A stretch of DNA of 64,000 nt from Proteiniclasticum ruminis (GTDB taxonomy: Bacteria; Bacillota; Clostridia; Clostridiales; Clostridiaceae), in contig NZ_FOVK01000006.1 of the NCBI RefSeq assembly GCF_900115135.1, positions 1-64,000 of the forward strand, read 5' to 3'. Positions 8,973 through 16,768 of this stretch are shown one piece after another (position 1 is the first letter of the stretch; every line of letters begins with the position of its first letter). Both the position numbers and the translations under genes were made by a program. The notes under the pieces were generated by a model that saw only the letters and a list, made by a program, of their open reading frames with translations, was not told the DNA's origin and did not search any database.

Positions 8973-10196
8973 TTATTCTTCTACAACAAGTTTGCCTTTT
9001 TTAATGAGATTGTTTCTGTAGTAGATATTGACTAAGGCTACGAATATGACGCCCACTGCAAGTCCTCCCACATAAGCCAGCTTATTGCTAACCAGCGGCC
9101 ATGCCCAAATTGCGGACTCTGGGAACCACTGCACTGCACCTAGCGCAATACTTGTGAACGCTCCAAGTACTGAACCTACAACATATAACGGTATCGTAAA
9201 TGCAGGTCTTTCCATTGCAAAAGGTATGGCACCTTCGGAGATACCCATGAATGCAAGGAAGATAGATGTTTTTCCTGCTTCGTAAAACTCCTTTCCATAA
9301 ATTCTTCTTCCAACAAGCTTTCTATCAAGCAGTGTTGACAAACCAAGACCAATGGATGGGGTTACAATAGCGATTACTCTTGCAGTAATAGGAAGTACTC
9401 TTTCAGTGGTGAAACCTAAGGCTACGAATCCAGCTGCTTTGTTAACAGGACCACCAAGATCAAAGGCAGTCGTTGCTGCAAGAACCAGAGCATACACATA
9501 CTGACCCGTTGATCCGGCTAACGTCAGCAGGCTTCTTATTCCTTGATTCATCCATCCGCCAACAGGTGTGATCACAAACACCATAAGCACCATAGTGAAA
9601 ACAGCTGCAGTCAAGGGAATCAGGAATGTCGTTTTAAATGCCATCCAGTTTTTGGGTAGATTAATGGTTTTGCTCAGCCACTTAACAAAATACCCCACTG
9701 CGAAAGCTATGAGAAGTGCCCCCATAAAACCAGAAGCTGTAGGTGCAGACGCCGTCCAAGCACCATCAGCTACACTCAGTCGAGCTATAGGATTATTCGC
9801 CACATATCCACCTATAAAGCCTGCGGCCAGCGCTGTTTTTCCTCCAATGGAATATGCGGTAAAAGAGGCAAAAAGAGGAATCGCAAATCCGAATAAGGTG
9901 AATCCAAACTTCTCCATAATGCTCGCTAGGCTTAGTAGTGACTCATTTAAACCTGTATAATTGCCAGTATTCAACGCATCAACGATAGACATAGACGGAT
10001 CAATATTTAGTAGTACATAGGGGATAATCTGGGAGAATGCACCGATAAGTCCTCCCATAATGAGTACTGGGATCATGTAAGAGATTCCGGTCATCAGGTG
10101 TTTACTGATTTCAGACCACACTCCTTTGTTTGATGACATCTGTGATTTCTTAGGAGCTGCATCACTGTCTCCAATAATTTTCTTAGTTACTGCCAT
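8973..10196 (-). CDS. PTS fructose-family transporter subunit IIC
   Basis: A 407-residue membrane protein with about ten hydrophobic segments, including GISYMIPVLIMGGLIGAFSQ near the N-terminus and the IIC-type segments GKTALAAGFIGGYVANNP and MGISEGAIPFAMERP. These are typical of the fructose/mannosylglycerate IIC family. It lacks attached IIA and IIB domains, which are encoded by the two preceding genes. It lies 29 nt after the IIB gene with a GGAGGGAAAT ribosome site. With the GH38 enzyme downstream it probably imports an alpha-mannoside. Substrate assignment is inference from context. Confidence 0.88.
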   Translation of the reverse strand: MAVTKKIIGDSDAAPKKSQMSSNKGVWSEISKHLMTGISYMIPVLIMGGLIGAFSQIIPYVLLNIDPSMSIVDALNTGNYTGLNESLLSLASIMEKFGFTLFGFAIPLFASFTAYSIGGKTALAAGFIGGYVANNPIARLSVADGAWTASAPTASGFMGALLIAFAVGYFVKWLSKTINLPKNWMAFKTTFLIPLTAAVFTMVLMVFVITPVGGWMNQGIRSLLTLAGSTGQYVYALVLAATTAFDLGGPVNKAAGFVALGFTTERVLPITARVIAIVTPSIGLGLSTLLDRKLVGRRIYGKEFYEAGKTSIFLAFMGISEGAIPFAMERPAFTIPLYVVGSVLGAFTSIALGAVQWFPESAIWAWPLVSNKLAYVGGLAVGVIFVALVNIYYRNNLIKKGKLVVEE

Positions 10197-10225
10197 GATA
10201 TTTCCCTCCAGTTTTATATTTTGGC

Positions 10226-10546
10226 TTAATTGATACCTTGGTCTTCTTCAATTTCTTTTAATACACCTCTGGCATTTCTAATGATCTCCTGAAGGCTAGC
10301 TTCATAGACCTCATACCCTTCAAATCTCTCGATACCATTAGGGGTAACCGCCACGGAATGGATGATTACATCTGCTTCTTCAATATCTCGTCCAGAAAGT
10401 TCACCTTGGATGCCATCAGATCCCTGTGTCTCTACCTTGTACTCATATCCCATCTCCTTTGCTGCCTGTTCCAGTGCCTCTGCCGCCATGAATGTGTGTG
10501 CAAGCCCCATAGGACATGCACATAGTGCTACTAGTTTTCTTTTCAT
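10226..10546 (-). CDS. PTS fructose-family subunit IIB
   Basis: A cytoplasmic phosphotransfer protein of 106 residues. The signature CACPMGLAHTFMAAEAL carries the phospho-accepting Cys11, and the rest (ETQGSDGIQGELSGRDIEEADVI) matches the fructose IIB fold. An upstream in-frame TTG at 10567 exists, but the ATG at 10546 follows GGAGGAG by 6-7 nt and gives the normal family length. It lies 17 nt after the IIA gene, between IIA and IIC in the same transcript, and passes phosphate from IIA to the sugar bound by IIC. Confidence 0.9.
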   Translation of the reverse strand: MKRKLVALCACPMGLAHTFMAAEALEQAAKEMGYEYKVETQGSDGIQGELSGRDIEEADVIIHSVAVTPNGIERFEGYEVYEASLQEIIRNARGVLKEIEEDQGIN

Positions 10547-10563
10547 TTCTTTCTCCTCCGTGC

Positions 10564-11007
10564 TCAATTAATCGCTTCATATACTGCGTTATAGATTTCG
10601 TCTTTGTCCATTGACTCATGGAGAATCCTTTTAAAATCCTGATTCATAAGTCTCCGAGATAGACTTGCCAACATCTTCAAGTGTGTATTTCCCTCACTTT
10701 CAAAGGGAGTGAATAACACGATGAACACATCAGCATTTTCTTCCTCAGACCAGGATAATGGTTCCGTCGTTTTCATAATCATGATCCCTGGAGTTTTGAT
10801 GTATTCAGATTTTGTATGAGGAATTGCAAACCCCTCACCCAAGGCTGTTTCAAATTCTTTCTCTCTATCCAGCAAGCCTTTATGTACTTTTTCTTGATCA
10901 CTTGCATATCCTAATAAACATATTTTTTCAGCAATCTCTCTTAGCAGATCCTCCTTTTGATCAATATGAACATCAAGATAAATGTTATCCTTAGTAAAAA
11001 CTTCCAT
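10564..11007 (-). CDS. PTS fructose-family subunit IIA
   Basis: A 147-residue IIA protein of the fructose/mannitol type. The phospho-accepting His64 is in the motif GFAIPHTKS, and TALGEGF just before it is also conserved. It takes phosphate from HPr and hands it to the IIB protein encoded next. A GAGGAG site precedes the ATG. It follows the PRD regulator gene by only 11 nt, so regulator and transporter are one operon, fitting a system in which the regulator's activity is set by phosphorylation from its own PTS. Confidence 0.9.
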   Translation of the reverse strand: MEVFTKDNIYLDVHIDQKEDLLREIAEKICLLGYASDQEKVHKGLLDREKEFETALGEGFAIPHTKSEYIKTPGIMIMKTTEPLSWSEEENADVFIVLFTPFESEGNTHLKMLASLSRRLMNQDFKRILHESMDKDEIYNAVYEAIN

Positions 11008-11018
11008 ACCGTACTCCT

Positions 11019-12884
11019 CTACTGCACATTTTTTAATATTTTCATGAAGCTCTCAAAATTAGAAAAGCGAATCATGCTTTTTACTGCTCCTTCATCTTTT
11101 ATGAAGTTATACAGATACTTGAAAATATCAAGATTCTCTCGATCTTCTCTGTTGAAGCATACGAGAAAAACCAGCTGAACATTTTCCTTGGTCCAATAAA
11201 CAGGACTTTCAAGAAGACCTACACTGATAAATGACTTATCCTGATAACTTGAAAGAGTGTGTGGAATTGCCACAAGATTACCGATATCGGTAGAGGCCAT
11301 CTTTTCTCTGTCCAGAACCTCCTCGATGACCCGCTCATTCGTAAAACCGTTCTTTATCAGCTTCAGACCCATAATATTAATGATTTCTTCCTTTGAGGAT
11401 GCACTGATTATATTGAAGTTCTCAGGATGAAAGAGATTTCCTGATATCTTTTCTATCTTCGATTGTTTCAGTGCGTTCTGCTCAAGCAAATCAAATACCT
11501 CATTAGTAAAGATATTCTCCACAAAGATGACAGGGGTATTTGTTCTAATTTCTACATCCACTGTAGTAATGATGATATCTGCTTCAAGTTTAAGCGCTAC
11601 ATCCAAAAAAGCTACAGGATATACCCCCACTACGCTGTAATCTTCAAACCTGCTCATGATTTTCTCCTTGAGGAGTTGAGACGAACCCATGCCATAATGG
11701 CAGATAATCATGATCCTTTTCTTCTCCCGACTCTTTCTCCTTTCTTCAAAGGAAGCCAGATGAAGTGTAATGAATCCTATCTCATGCTCACAGAGTTTTA
11801 CCTTAAATCTTTTCTCAATCTGCATCCCCATGAGTGCCGCCAGATCAAAATCCATGGGCAAATTCTTCTTAATCTGAGCAATTATCGGATTTGAGATTTC
11901 TACACCTTTTCTTGAACGTTTTAGGAAAAGCTCAAGATGAAGTTTCAGACTATTGACCAGATGTTCATCTTCCAAATATCTATTACCAGTGATCCGTTCG
12001 AACTGATGAAGCATTTCATCTACGAAAATCGACAACTCATTATCACTAGACAGCCTGTAGCTGTTCAGTATCCCGCCAATTTCAGCGCTGATGTAGTTCA
12101 TCTCATCAAGATTCACATGGATTCCAGTAACAAAACTAATCTCAGCAATGATAGACGAAATAATCTTATCGGTGACAATCTGTTGTTGAGGACTGATTGA
12201 CTTATTTTTCTTACATCTAGAAAGCATGATGAGAATTTCAAGTTTTAACAGCCTAAAGTCAAAATCTGAGATTATCAGGTTGTTCTCCGCTAGTTTCTTT
12301 TGTATAACACCATTGATCTCCACAACCTCACTTGCTGAGAGATTCTCAAAGAAGCTTAATACCCGGTCCTCACTGACTTCAAGTAATATATCCAGTATGA
12401 GTGTTCTGATATCTTTCTCCAGTCCAGCGAAAACAAGTCTTCTTTTCTTATCCACTATGATTTTAAGATCATAAGGTTTAATTTCTTTTTTTAGAGAATC
12501 TAAAAGTTGAATGACCCGTGGTATGCTAAGACATAAAAGTTCGCCAATAGCTTCCACTGTATTATTTGAGTGATTGTATAGTGCTTTTATGATTATCTCA
12601 TTTCTCTTCTCCTCAGAATCATCCACATGCTGGTCAGAGATTGTATTGACCCATTCTTTGAGATTCTTCCGATCTTTCTCTGGAACCTGAAGAAGATACC
12701 CAATTCCCTTTGAAGATATGATCTCGGCATTAAATCTTCTGATAGAATAGTTTATATCTTTTATATACCTCATGATAGTACGTGGTGAGACCTTAATCAG
12801 CATGCTCAGTTCCTCTGAAGTACGATAACCTTCTTCAGTCAGCATATGAGATAAAATATTATGCTTTTTATTATCCAAACTCAT
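11019..12884 (-). CDS. PRD-containing PTS transcriptional regulator (ManR/MtlR-like)
   Basis: A 621-residue activator with the classic layout: N-terminal HTH domains (SEELSMLIKVSPRTIMRYI), two PRD domains in the middle with conserved His residues (for example IHVNLDEMNYISAEIGG and EHEIGFITLHLASF), a IIB-like domain with the phospho-Cys segment IICHYGMGSSQLL, and a C-terminal IIA-like domain with IPHTLSSY. Phosphorylation of these sites by HPr and the cognate PTS normally couples operon expression to substrate supply. It is first in the operon; AGGTGA precedes the ATG. It presumably controls its own operon, which is inferred from position. Confidence 0.9.
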   Translation of the reverse strand: MSLDNKKHNILSHMLTEEGYRTSEELSMLIKVSPRTIMRYIKDINYSIRRFNAEIISSKGIGYLLQVPEKDRKNLKEWVNTISDQHVDDSEEKRNEIIIKALYNHSNNTVEAIGELLCLSIPRVIQLLDSLKKEIKPYDLKIIVDKKRRLVFAGLEKDIRTLILDILLEVSEDRVLSFFENLSASEVVEINGVIQKKLAENNLIISDFDFRLLKLEILIMLSRCKKNKSISPQQQIVTDKIISSIIAEISFVTGIHVNLDEMNYISAEIGGILNSYRLSSDNELSIFVDEMLHQFERITGNRYLEDEHLVNSLKLHLELFLKRSRKGVEISNPIIAQIKKNLPMDFDLAALMGMQIEKRFKVKLCEHEIGFITLHLASFEERRKSREKKRIMIICHYGMGSSQLLKEKIMSRFEDYSVVGVYPVAFLDVALKLEADIIITTVDVEIRTNTPVIFVENIFTNEVFDLLEQNALKQSKIEKISGNLFHPENFNIISASSKEEIINIMGLKLIKNGFTNERVIEEVLDREKMASTDIGNLVAIPHTLSSYQDKSFISVGLLESPVYWTKENVQLVFLVCFNREDRENLDIFKYLYNFIKDEGAVKSMIRFSNFESFMKILKNVQ

Positions 12885-12904
12885 TTCACCTACTTTAACT
12901 TAAT

Positions 12905-12918
12905 TGTAAACATTTACT
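12905..12918. promoter_or_regulatory. Possible cre-like site upstream of the PRD regulator
   Basis: TGTAAACATTTACT is near-palindromic and differs from the CcpA cre consensus at the central G and the last base. It lies about 20-35 nt before the regulator start codon, where bound CcpA could block transcription. Weak evidence on its own. Confidence 0.35.
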
Positions 12919-12980
12919 TAGAAGAAACTCATAATCTTTGTCGGACTATATGACAACGTAACCATAAATCTATTATATTC

Positions 12981-13009
12981 AACAAAAAGAGGCAGATTTC
13001 TCTGCCTCT
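12981..13009 (-). terminator. Rho-independent terminator of the long flagellar operon
   Basis: On the minus strand AGAGGCAGA, loop GAAA and TCTGCCTCT form a perfect 9-bp stem followed by TTTTTGTT. It lies 130 nt past the last flagellar rod gene. The stretch 13010-13138 between them shows no convincing gene. Confidence 0.9.
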
Positions 13010-13138
13010 AGTTATCTCCATTTCACTTCAGATGATTATGCATGTTTTTAGACTGTATTGTCATGATGTACTGGACGATTTCCATAATAGCAGCATCTAA
13101 CAGACAAACCACCTTATCATCTCTCACTCAACCATGTA

Positions 13139-13921
13139 CTAAATAATGGTGTTGATCACTTCCAGCATCTCATCTGCAGTGGTGATGCTCTTGGCATTGA
13201 GCTGATACGCTCTTTGAGTAAGAATCATCTCCGTCATGCTTTCCGCAATATCCACATTGGACTCTTCCAGATGTTTGTGACGGATGACCCCAAATCCCTG
13301 GGCATCATCAATACTGTTTGCCATTTCCATGCCTTCTGGGAGAAAATACTTGTTTTCACCTAAAGATATGAGGCCATCTTCAGCACCTGGCTGAAATAAA
13401 GCGACTCGGCCCAGCTCAATAACTTCTCCTCTATCATTGCGCCCGGAGATGACACCATTTTCTGAAATGCTCATTCCATCGTAGCTTCCGATGCTTCCCG
13501 CCGGAACATAGGATTCATAAACAAGACCATTTCCTTCTCCATCTGTCAAAGCACCATCTGCACTCATAGAGAAAGCTCCATTTCTTGTAAGAAGAAGATC
13601 ACCAGCCGCGGTCATGACCCCGAAGAATCCATTTCCTTCTATCGCCATGTGGAAAGGGCTCTCTGAAGGCTTCAGAACCCCCTGGGTGAAGTTTGTTTTC
13701 GAGACCAGGGCTCTGGACCCTATGCCGATAGAAGCACCCTCTGCGTTCTCTGAAACCGCTGCATGACTTCTTGAGATCTCATTTCTCAAAAGGTCTCCAA
13801 AGCGGACCTCTTTCTTCTTGTACCCGCCTGTGGTGCTGTTGGCAATCTGGTCTGCCACGTTATCCATGACTTTCTGGGATGTCTGCATCCCGGTAACTCC
13901 AATTCTCAATCCGTTAAACAT
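13139..13921 (-). CDS. flhP: Flagellar basal-body rod protein, FlgG/FlhP-like
   Basis: A 260-residue rod protein of the FlgF/FlgG family. The N-terminus (LRIGVTGMQTSQKVMDNVAD) and C-terminus (ESMTEMILTQRAYQLNAKSI) form the helical D0 parts that stack in the rod; the middle includes the typical AIEGNGFFGV. It is exported by the flagellar type III system and has no Sec signal. It is the last gene of the operon, 11 nt after a paralogous rod gene. The pair corresponds to flhO-flhP of Bacillus and flgF-flgG elsewhere. Which member is the distal rod cannot be decided by eye; GGGAGAACGCG precedes the ATG. Confidence 0.85.
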   Translation of the reverse strand: MFNGLRIGVTGMQTSQKVMDNVADQIANSTTGGYKKKEVRFGDLLRNEISRSHAAVSENAEGASIGIGSRALVSKTNFTQGVLKPSESPFHMAIEGNGFFGVMTAAGDLLLTRNGAFSMSADGALTDGEGNGLVYESYVPAGSIGSYDGMSISENGVISGRNDRGEVIELGRVALFQPGAEDGLISLGENKYFLPEGMEMANSIDDAQGFGVIRHKHLEESNVDIAESMTEMILTQRAYQLNAKSITTADEMLEVINTII

Positions 13922-13932
13922 CGCGTTCTCCC

Positions 13933-14694
13933 TTAATTACGGCCAATCTCATTGACCGTCTTCTGAAGTGTGTCATTAAGCACCGTCAGCGCTCTCTGAT
14001 TTGCCTGGAACTCTCTTGAAATCTCCATCATCTTCACAATCTCAGCACCCATATCCACATTGGCGCTTTCAATGTATCCTTGTCTCACAGATGCATCGCC
14101 CATACCAATGCTGGCTTCCCCCGTCACATAGACGGTTTCTCCCCGGAGCTCAAAATTCTGTGTATCATTGAAATTGGAGATGAGAAGACGCTGATCTGAA
14201 CCAGAAATGGTTCCATCTTCCCTTACTTCAAAATAATCTCCGGACACAAAAATCTCTTCTACGGCCCCCTGGCCATTCACAGCAAGGACGGGATATCCTT
14301 CTTGAGTCACAAGACGTCCATCTCCGCTGATCTTAAAATTACCGTTTCTGGTATACCCTGTTTCCCCATTTTCCAAGGATAGCGTAAAGAAGCCATTGCC
14401 ATCCAGCGCAAAATCCGTAGCAATCCCTGTTTCTTTCAGTACACCTGGGGTAAAGTTCGTCACTGCTCCGTCAATCTCTGTGCCAAAATTAATGGTGCCC
14501 AGTTCCTGAACTCTGTTGTTGTTTCTTCCGCCTGCACGGTTGTAGATATCAAACTCCTCCATGGCTCTTTGAATGAGGTCCTGATATTTGAATCCAGGAG
14601 TGTTCACATTGGCCGCGTTGGCGGAGTTGTTCTCCTGCTTTTTCTGCAGGACATTCATCTGTCTTGTGACATTGTATAAGCTTCTAATGATCAT
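13933..14694 (-). CDS. flhO: Flagellar basal-body rod protein, FlgF/FlhO-like
   Basis: A 253-residue paralogue of the following gene, with N-terminal NNSANAANVNTPGFKYQ, central ALDGNGFFTL and C-terminal MEISREFQANQRALTVLN, all standard for flagellar rod and hook proteins. Its start codon overlaps the stop of a small membrane ORF as ATGA, implying translational coupling. A GGGAGGAG site lies about ten bases upstream. It should be exported through the basal body and form part of the rod. Assignment as FlhO rather than FlhP rests on order in the operon. Confidence 0.85.
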   Translation of the reverse strand: MIIRSLYNVTRQMNVLQKKQENNSANAANVNTPGFKYQDLIQRAMEEFDIYNRAGGRNNNRVQELGTINFGTEIDGAVTNFTPGVLKETGIATDFALDGNGFFTLSLENGETGYTRNGNFKISGDGRLVTQEGYPVLAVNGQGAVEEIFVSGDYFEVREDGTISGSDQRLLISNFNDTQNFELRGETVYVTGEASIGMGDASVRQGYIESANVDMGAEIVKMMEISREFQANQRALTVLNDTLQKTVNEIGRN

Positions 14695-14894
14695 TCTTCG
14701 TTTTCTCCTCCCAGATTGACTCGGACTTCTTCCGGATAGACCATACCTAAGTCCCTTGCCTTCTCCTCCACAGAAAGGTTCACAGAAAAGGACAGGGAAA
14801 GATTCATGAGGATGGCACCCACAAGGATCCCAGCACCCAGGGCGATATAAATATCAGACTTTACTCTTTGTAGTGTTTCGATAAGTTTTTTAAT
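14691..14894 (-). CDS. Small single-pass membrane protein with apparent AUU start
   Basis: A 67-codon frame begins at an ATT at 14894, 7 nt after a strong GGGGAGG, and ends in a TGA that overlaps the next ATG. No ATG, GTG or TTG is available near this ribosome site in the frame. The product would start with KKLIETLQRVKSD, then a hydrophobic span (IYIALGAGILVGAILMNL), then a polar tail with VEEKARDLGMVYPEEV. The tail resembles short membrane proteins annotated as YceG/MltG-like in clostridia, from memory only. It overlaps the preceding gene by 34 nt. The function is unknown. Coupling at both ends and the coding look of the frame support a real gene. Confidence 0.65.
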   Translation of the reverse strand: MKKLIETLQRVKSDIYIALGAGILVGAILMNLSLSFSVNLSVEEKARDLGMVYPEEVRVNLGGENEE

Positions 14895-15343
14895 AGTAAA
14901 ACCTCCCCTTTGCTGATGCCAAGCTCCCTGGCAGCTTCTGCCGTGCTCCGTCCCTCTTTTAAAAGATCCCAGACCTTCTTCACATGCTCCGGCATCGGCT
15001 TCTTTTCTGAAACCTCTTCTTCCTCAAAAACTTCACTGTCTCTTAAAGGCAGCTCCGCCTCCTCCTCAGGAAGAAGATCTGATTTTTGGCTTTCCCGCTC
15101 CATCTGCCATTTGAGAAGCTCCTCAAAGAGGGTTTTCTCCAGCATCTCCATCCGATGACGAAGATCCTTCACTTCCTCCTCCGCCTCCAGTGACAAGGAC
15201 ACCTCTGATGAAGCTACTAAAGGAGACTCTGGTATCCATTCCTTATTGCTGGAAAAAAGCAGCTGCTCTTTTGTCTCATCCACTCGTTTCTTAAAACCAT
15301 AGACCATGAGGGAAGCCCCCAGGATCAGAAGAAAAATAAACAT
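14861..15343 (-). CDS. SwrB/YlxL-like membrane-anchored motility protein (DUF6115-type)
   Basis: A 160-residue protein with one N-terminal membrane segment (FIFLLILGASLMVYGF), a charged, likely coiled-coil middle (EEEVKDLRHRMEMLEKTL), a very acidic linker, and a C-terminal helix-turn-helix-like unit (LLKEGRSTAEAARELGISKGE). Bacillus SwrB has about the same size and layout and sits directly after sigD, as here; it promotes flagellar export and basal-body maturation. Identity is inferred from architecture and position. The end overlaps the following small ORF, whose ribosome site lies inside this gene. Confidence 0.7.
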   Translation of the reverse strand: MFIFLLILGASLMVYGFKKRVDETKEQLLFSSNKEWIPESPLVASSEVSLSLEAEEEVKDLRHRMEMLEKTLFEELLKWQMERESQKSDLLPEEEAELPLRDSEVFEEEEVSEKKPMPEHVKKVWDLLKEGRSTAEAARELGISKGEVLLLKNLSKHYKE

Positions 15344-15362
15344 AATGATTCCATCCTTTTCT

Positions 15363-16070
15363 TTATGCCATGAGCTGCCGAAGCTTCATGAGAATTTTAC
15401 CGTGAAGCTGGGACACTCTTGGAATTGAAATATCCATGGCATAGGCGATTTCCTTCAAGGTCAGTTCCTGGACATAATAAAGATCCAGAATGATCTGTTC
15501 TCTCTCTGAGAGTTTCGTTACCGCTTCCTTCAGGAGATATTTTCTTTCTTTTTTCAGGAGCTCTTCCTCCGGTGTGTCTGTCTCATCATCCGGAATCATA
15601 TCCGAAAGCTGCACCTCATTGCCGTCTTTATGAAACAGGGTAGTTTCAAAGGAGACCTTGGATAGATAGTGGACTGTCTCATGGAGTTTGGAGAGCTCTT
15701 TTTCCCCAATACCGAGAATGTCACAGATTTCCTGCTCATCCGGCGTTCTATGATGCTCCTGCTCCAGACGCTCCTTGGCCTCATAATATTCATGAAGCTT
15801 GGCAATACGGTCTCTGGAGACCCTGCCGCTTTTTCTCATCTCATCGATGATATTCCCTTTGATACGGACGGTGGCATAGGCCTCAAAGGGCACACCCTTC
15901 TTTGGGTCGAATTTTTTCAGGGCATCCATGAGCCCTATGACACCGATGGAAAAAAGATCGTCTTTATCAAGATCTCCATCCCCAGCATCCATACGGCCCA
16001 CAATCCTCTTCACAAGAGGAATGTACTTCAGTATGAGCTCGCTGTCCGCTTCTTTTTTCTCGTACCCCAT
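15363..16070 (-). CDS. sigD: Flagellar RNA polymerase sigma factor SigD/FliA (sigma-28)
   Basis: A 235-residue sigma factor. Region 2 reads LFSIGVIGLMDALKKFDP, followed by PFEAYATVRIKGNIIDEMRKSGRVSR, characteristic of FliA/SigD. Region 4 is at the C-terminus (EREQIILDLYYVQELTLKEIAYAMDISIPRVSQLH). It directs late flagellar and chemotaxis transcription; matching promoters are seen ahead of cheW, flgM, flaG, an orphan gene and an MCP gene in this window. It is held by the anti-sigma factor FlgM, also encoded here. AAAGGAGGTCATCC precedes the ATG. It follows the PilZ gene by 15 nt. Confidence 0.94.
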   Translation of the reverse strand: MGYEKKEADSELILKYIPLVKRIVGRMDAGDGDLDKDDLFSIGVIGLMDALKKFDPKKGVPFEAYATVRIKGNIIDEMRKSGRVSRDRIAKLHEYYEAKERLEQEHHRTPDEQEICDILGIGEKELSKLHETVHYLSKVSFETTLFHKDGNEVQLSDMIPDDETDTPEEELLKKERKYLLKEAVTKLSEREQIILDLYYVQELTLKEIAYAMDISIPRVSQLHGKILMKLRQLMA

Positions 16071-16085
16071 GGATGACCTCCTTTA

Positions 16086-16757
16086 CTACCTTTTTGTGGA
16101 TTTTCTCATGAGCAGAAACACATGATTCACAATGATTTCCTGCATTTTTTCTGTGATATGGTCAAACCTTATCCCGTAATCATACTTGATGCCTGATGGC
16201 CTCACCATGAGCTCCCGGTGCATTACAGTGCCCCAGAGCTGAATTTTGCGCTGGTTCATGACAAACTCCAGAATGATTCTCTTCCCTTCCTTGATGTCTT
16301 CCTCACAGGTGATTTTCATTCCCCCAGCACTGAGATCCACCATAAATCCAGGCTTCATGTACTTTGCGATCTCATCTCCTACAGCTTTCAGATCCTTGGA
16401 GAAGGAAACGCTGGTAGTGATGTACTCATTGGCCGTATAAAGAATTTCCTCTGTACAGGACACCCTCACGAAGTTCCGCCTCTGAATGGTCTTGAAATTC
16501 TCAAGTCTTGCAATGGTATAAGTAGGCGCTTCTGCTTTCACCCTCTTGGCAATGACCCCTGTGAAATACATTCCCTTGGCGCTGTGATAGACTACAGCCT
16601 CCACTTTCTCTCCCTCATGAAAAAACCGGAACTTTTTATCATCTGCCGGGATGGAAAAATCCACACTGTACTCAGTCTTGTCTGAAACCATCGCCTCCAG
16701 AATACTTCCATCCTCTGCTGTCAGCTGTATTTTTCCCCCAATTGTTATAAAATCCAT
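16086..16757 (-). CDS. PilZ-domain c-di-GMP-binding flagellar brake protein (YcgR/MotI-like)
   Basis: A 223-residue protein with an N-terminal YcgR-type beta domain (residues 1-95) and a C-terminal PilZ domain. The two c-di-GMP contacts are intact: the arginine motif in QRRNFVR and the DLSAGGMK motif. YcgR/MotI proteins bind c-di-GMP and then act on MotA or the rotor to slow or unclutch the flagellum. Its place inside the flagellar operon, between flhG and sigD, supports that role. AGCAGGTGATGAG precedes the ATG. No membrane segment is seen. Confidence 0.88.
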   Translation of the reverse strand: MDFITIGGKIQLTAEDGSILEAMVSDKTEYSVDFSIPADDKKFRFFHEGEKVEAVVYHSAKGMYFTGVIAKRVKAEAPTYTIARLENFKTIQRRNFVRVSCTEEILYTANEYITTSVSFSKDLKAVGDEIAKYMKPGFMVDLSAGGMKITCEEDIKEGKRIILEFVMNQRKIQLWGTVMHRELMVRPSGIKYDYGIRFDHITEKMQEIIVNHVFLLMRKSTKR

Positions 16758-16768
16758 CTCATCACCTG

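Noticed and set aside
10547-10567. TTG at 10567 as the start of PTS IIB
   Set aside because: The strong GGAGGAG site lies between it and the ATG at 10546, which gives the standard family length.
13023-13127. A 34-codon minus-strand frame (GTG start) between flhP and the operon terminator
   Set aside because: It has no convincing ribosome site and is short enough to occur by chance; there is no recognisable motif.
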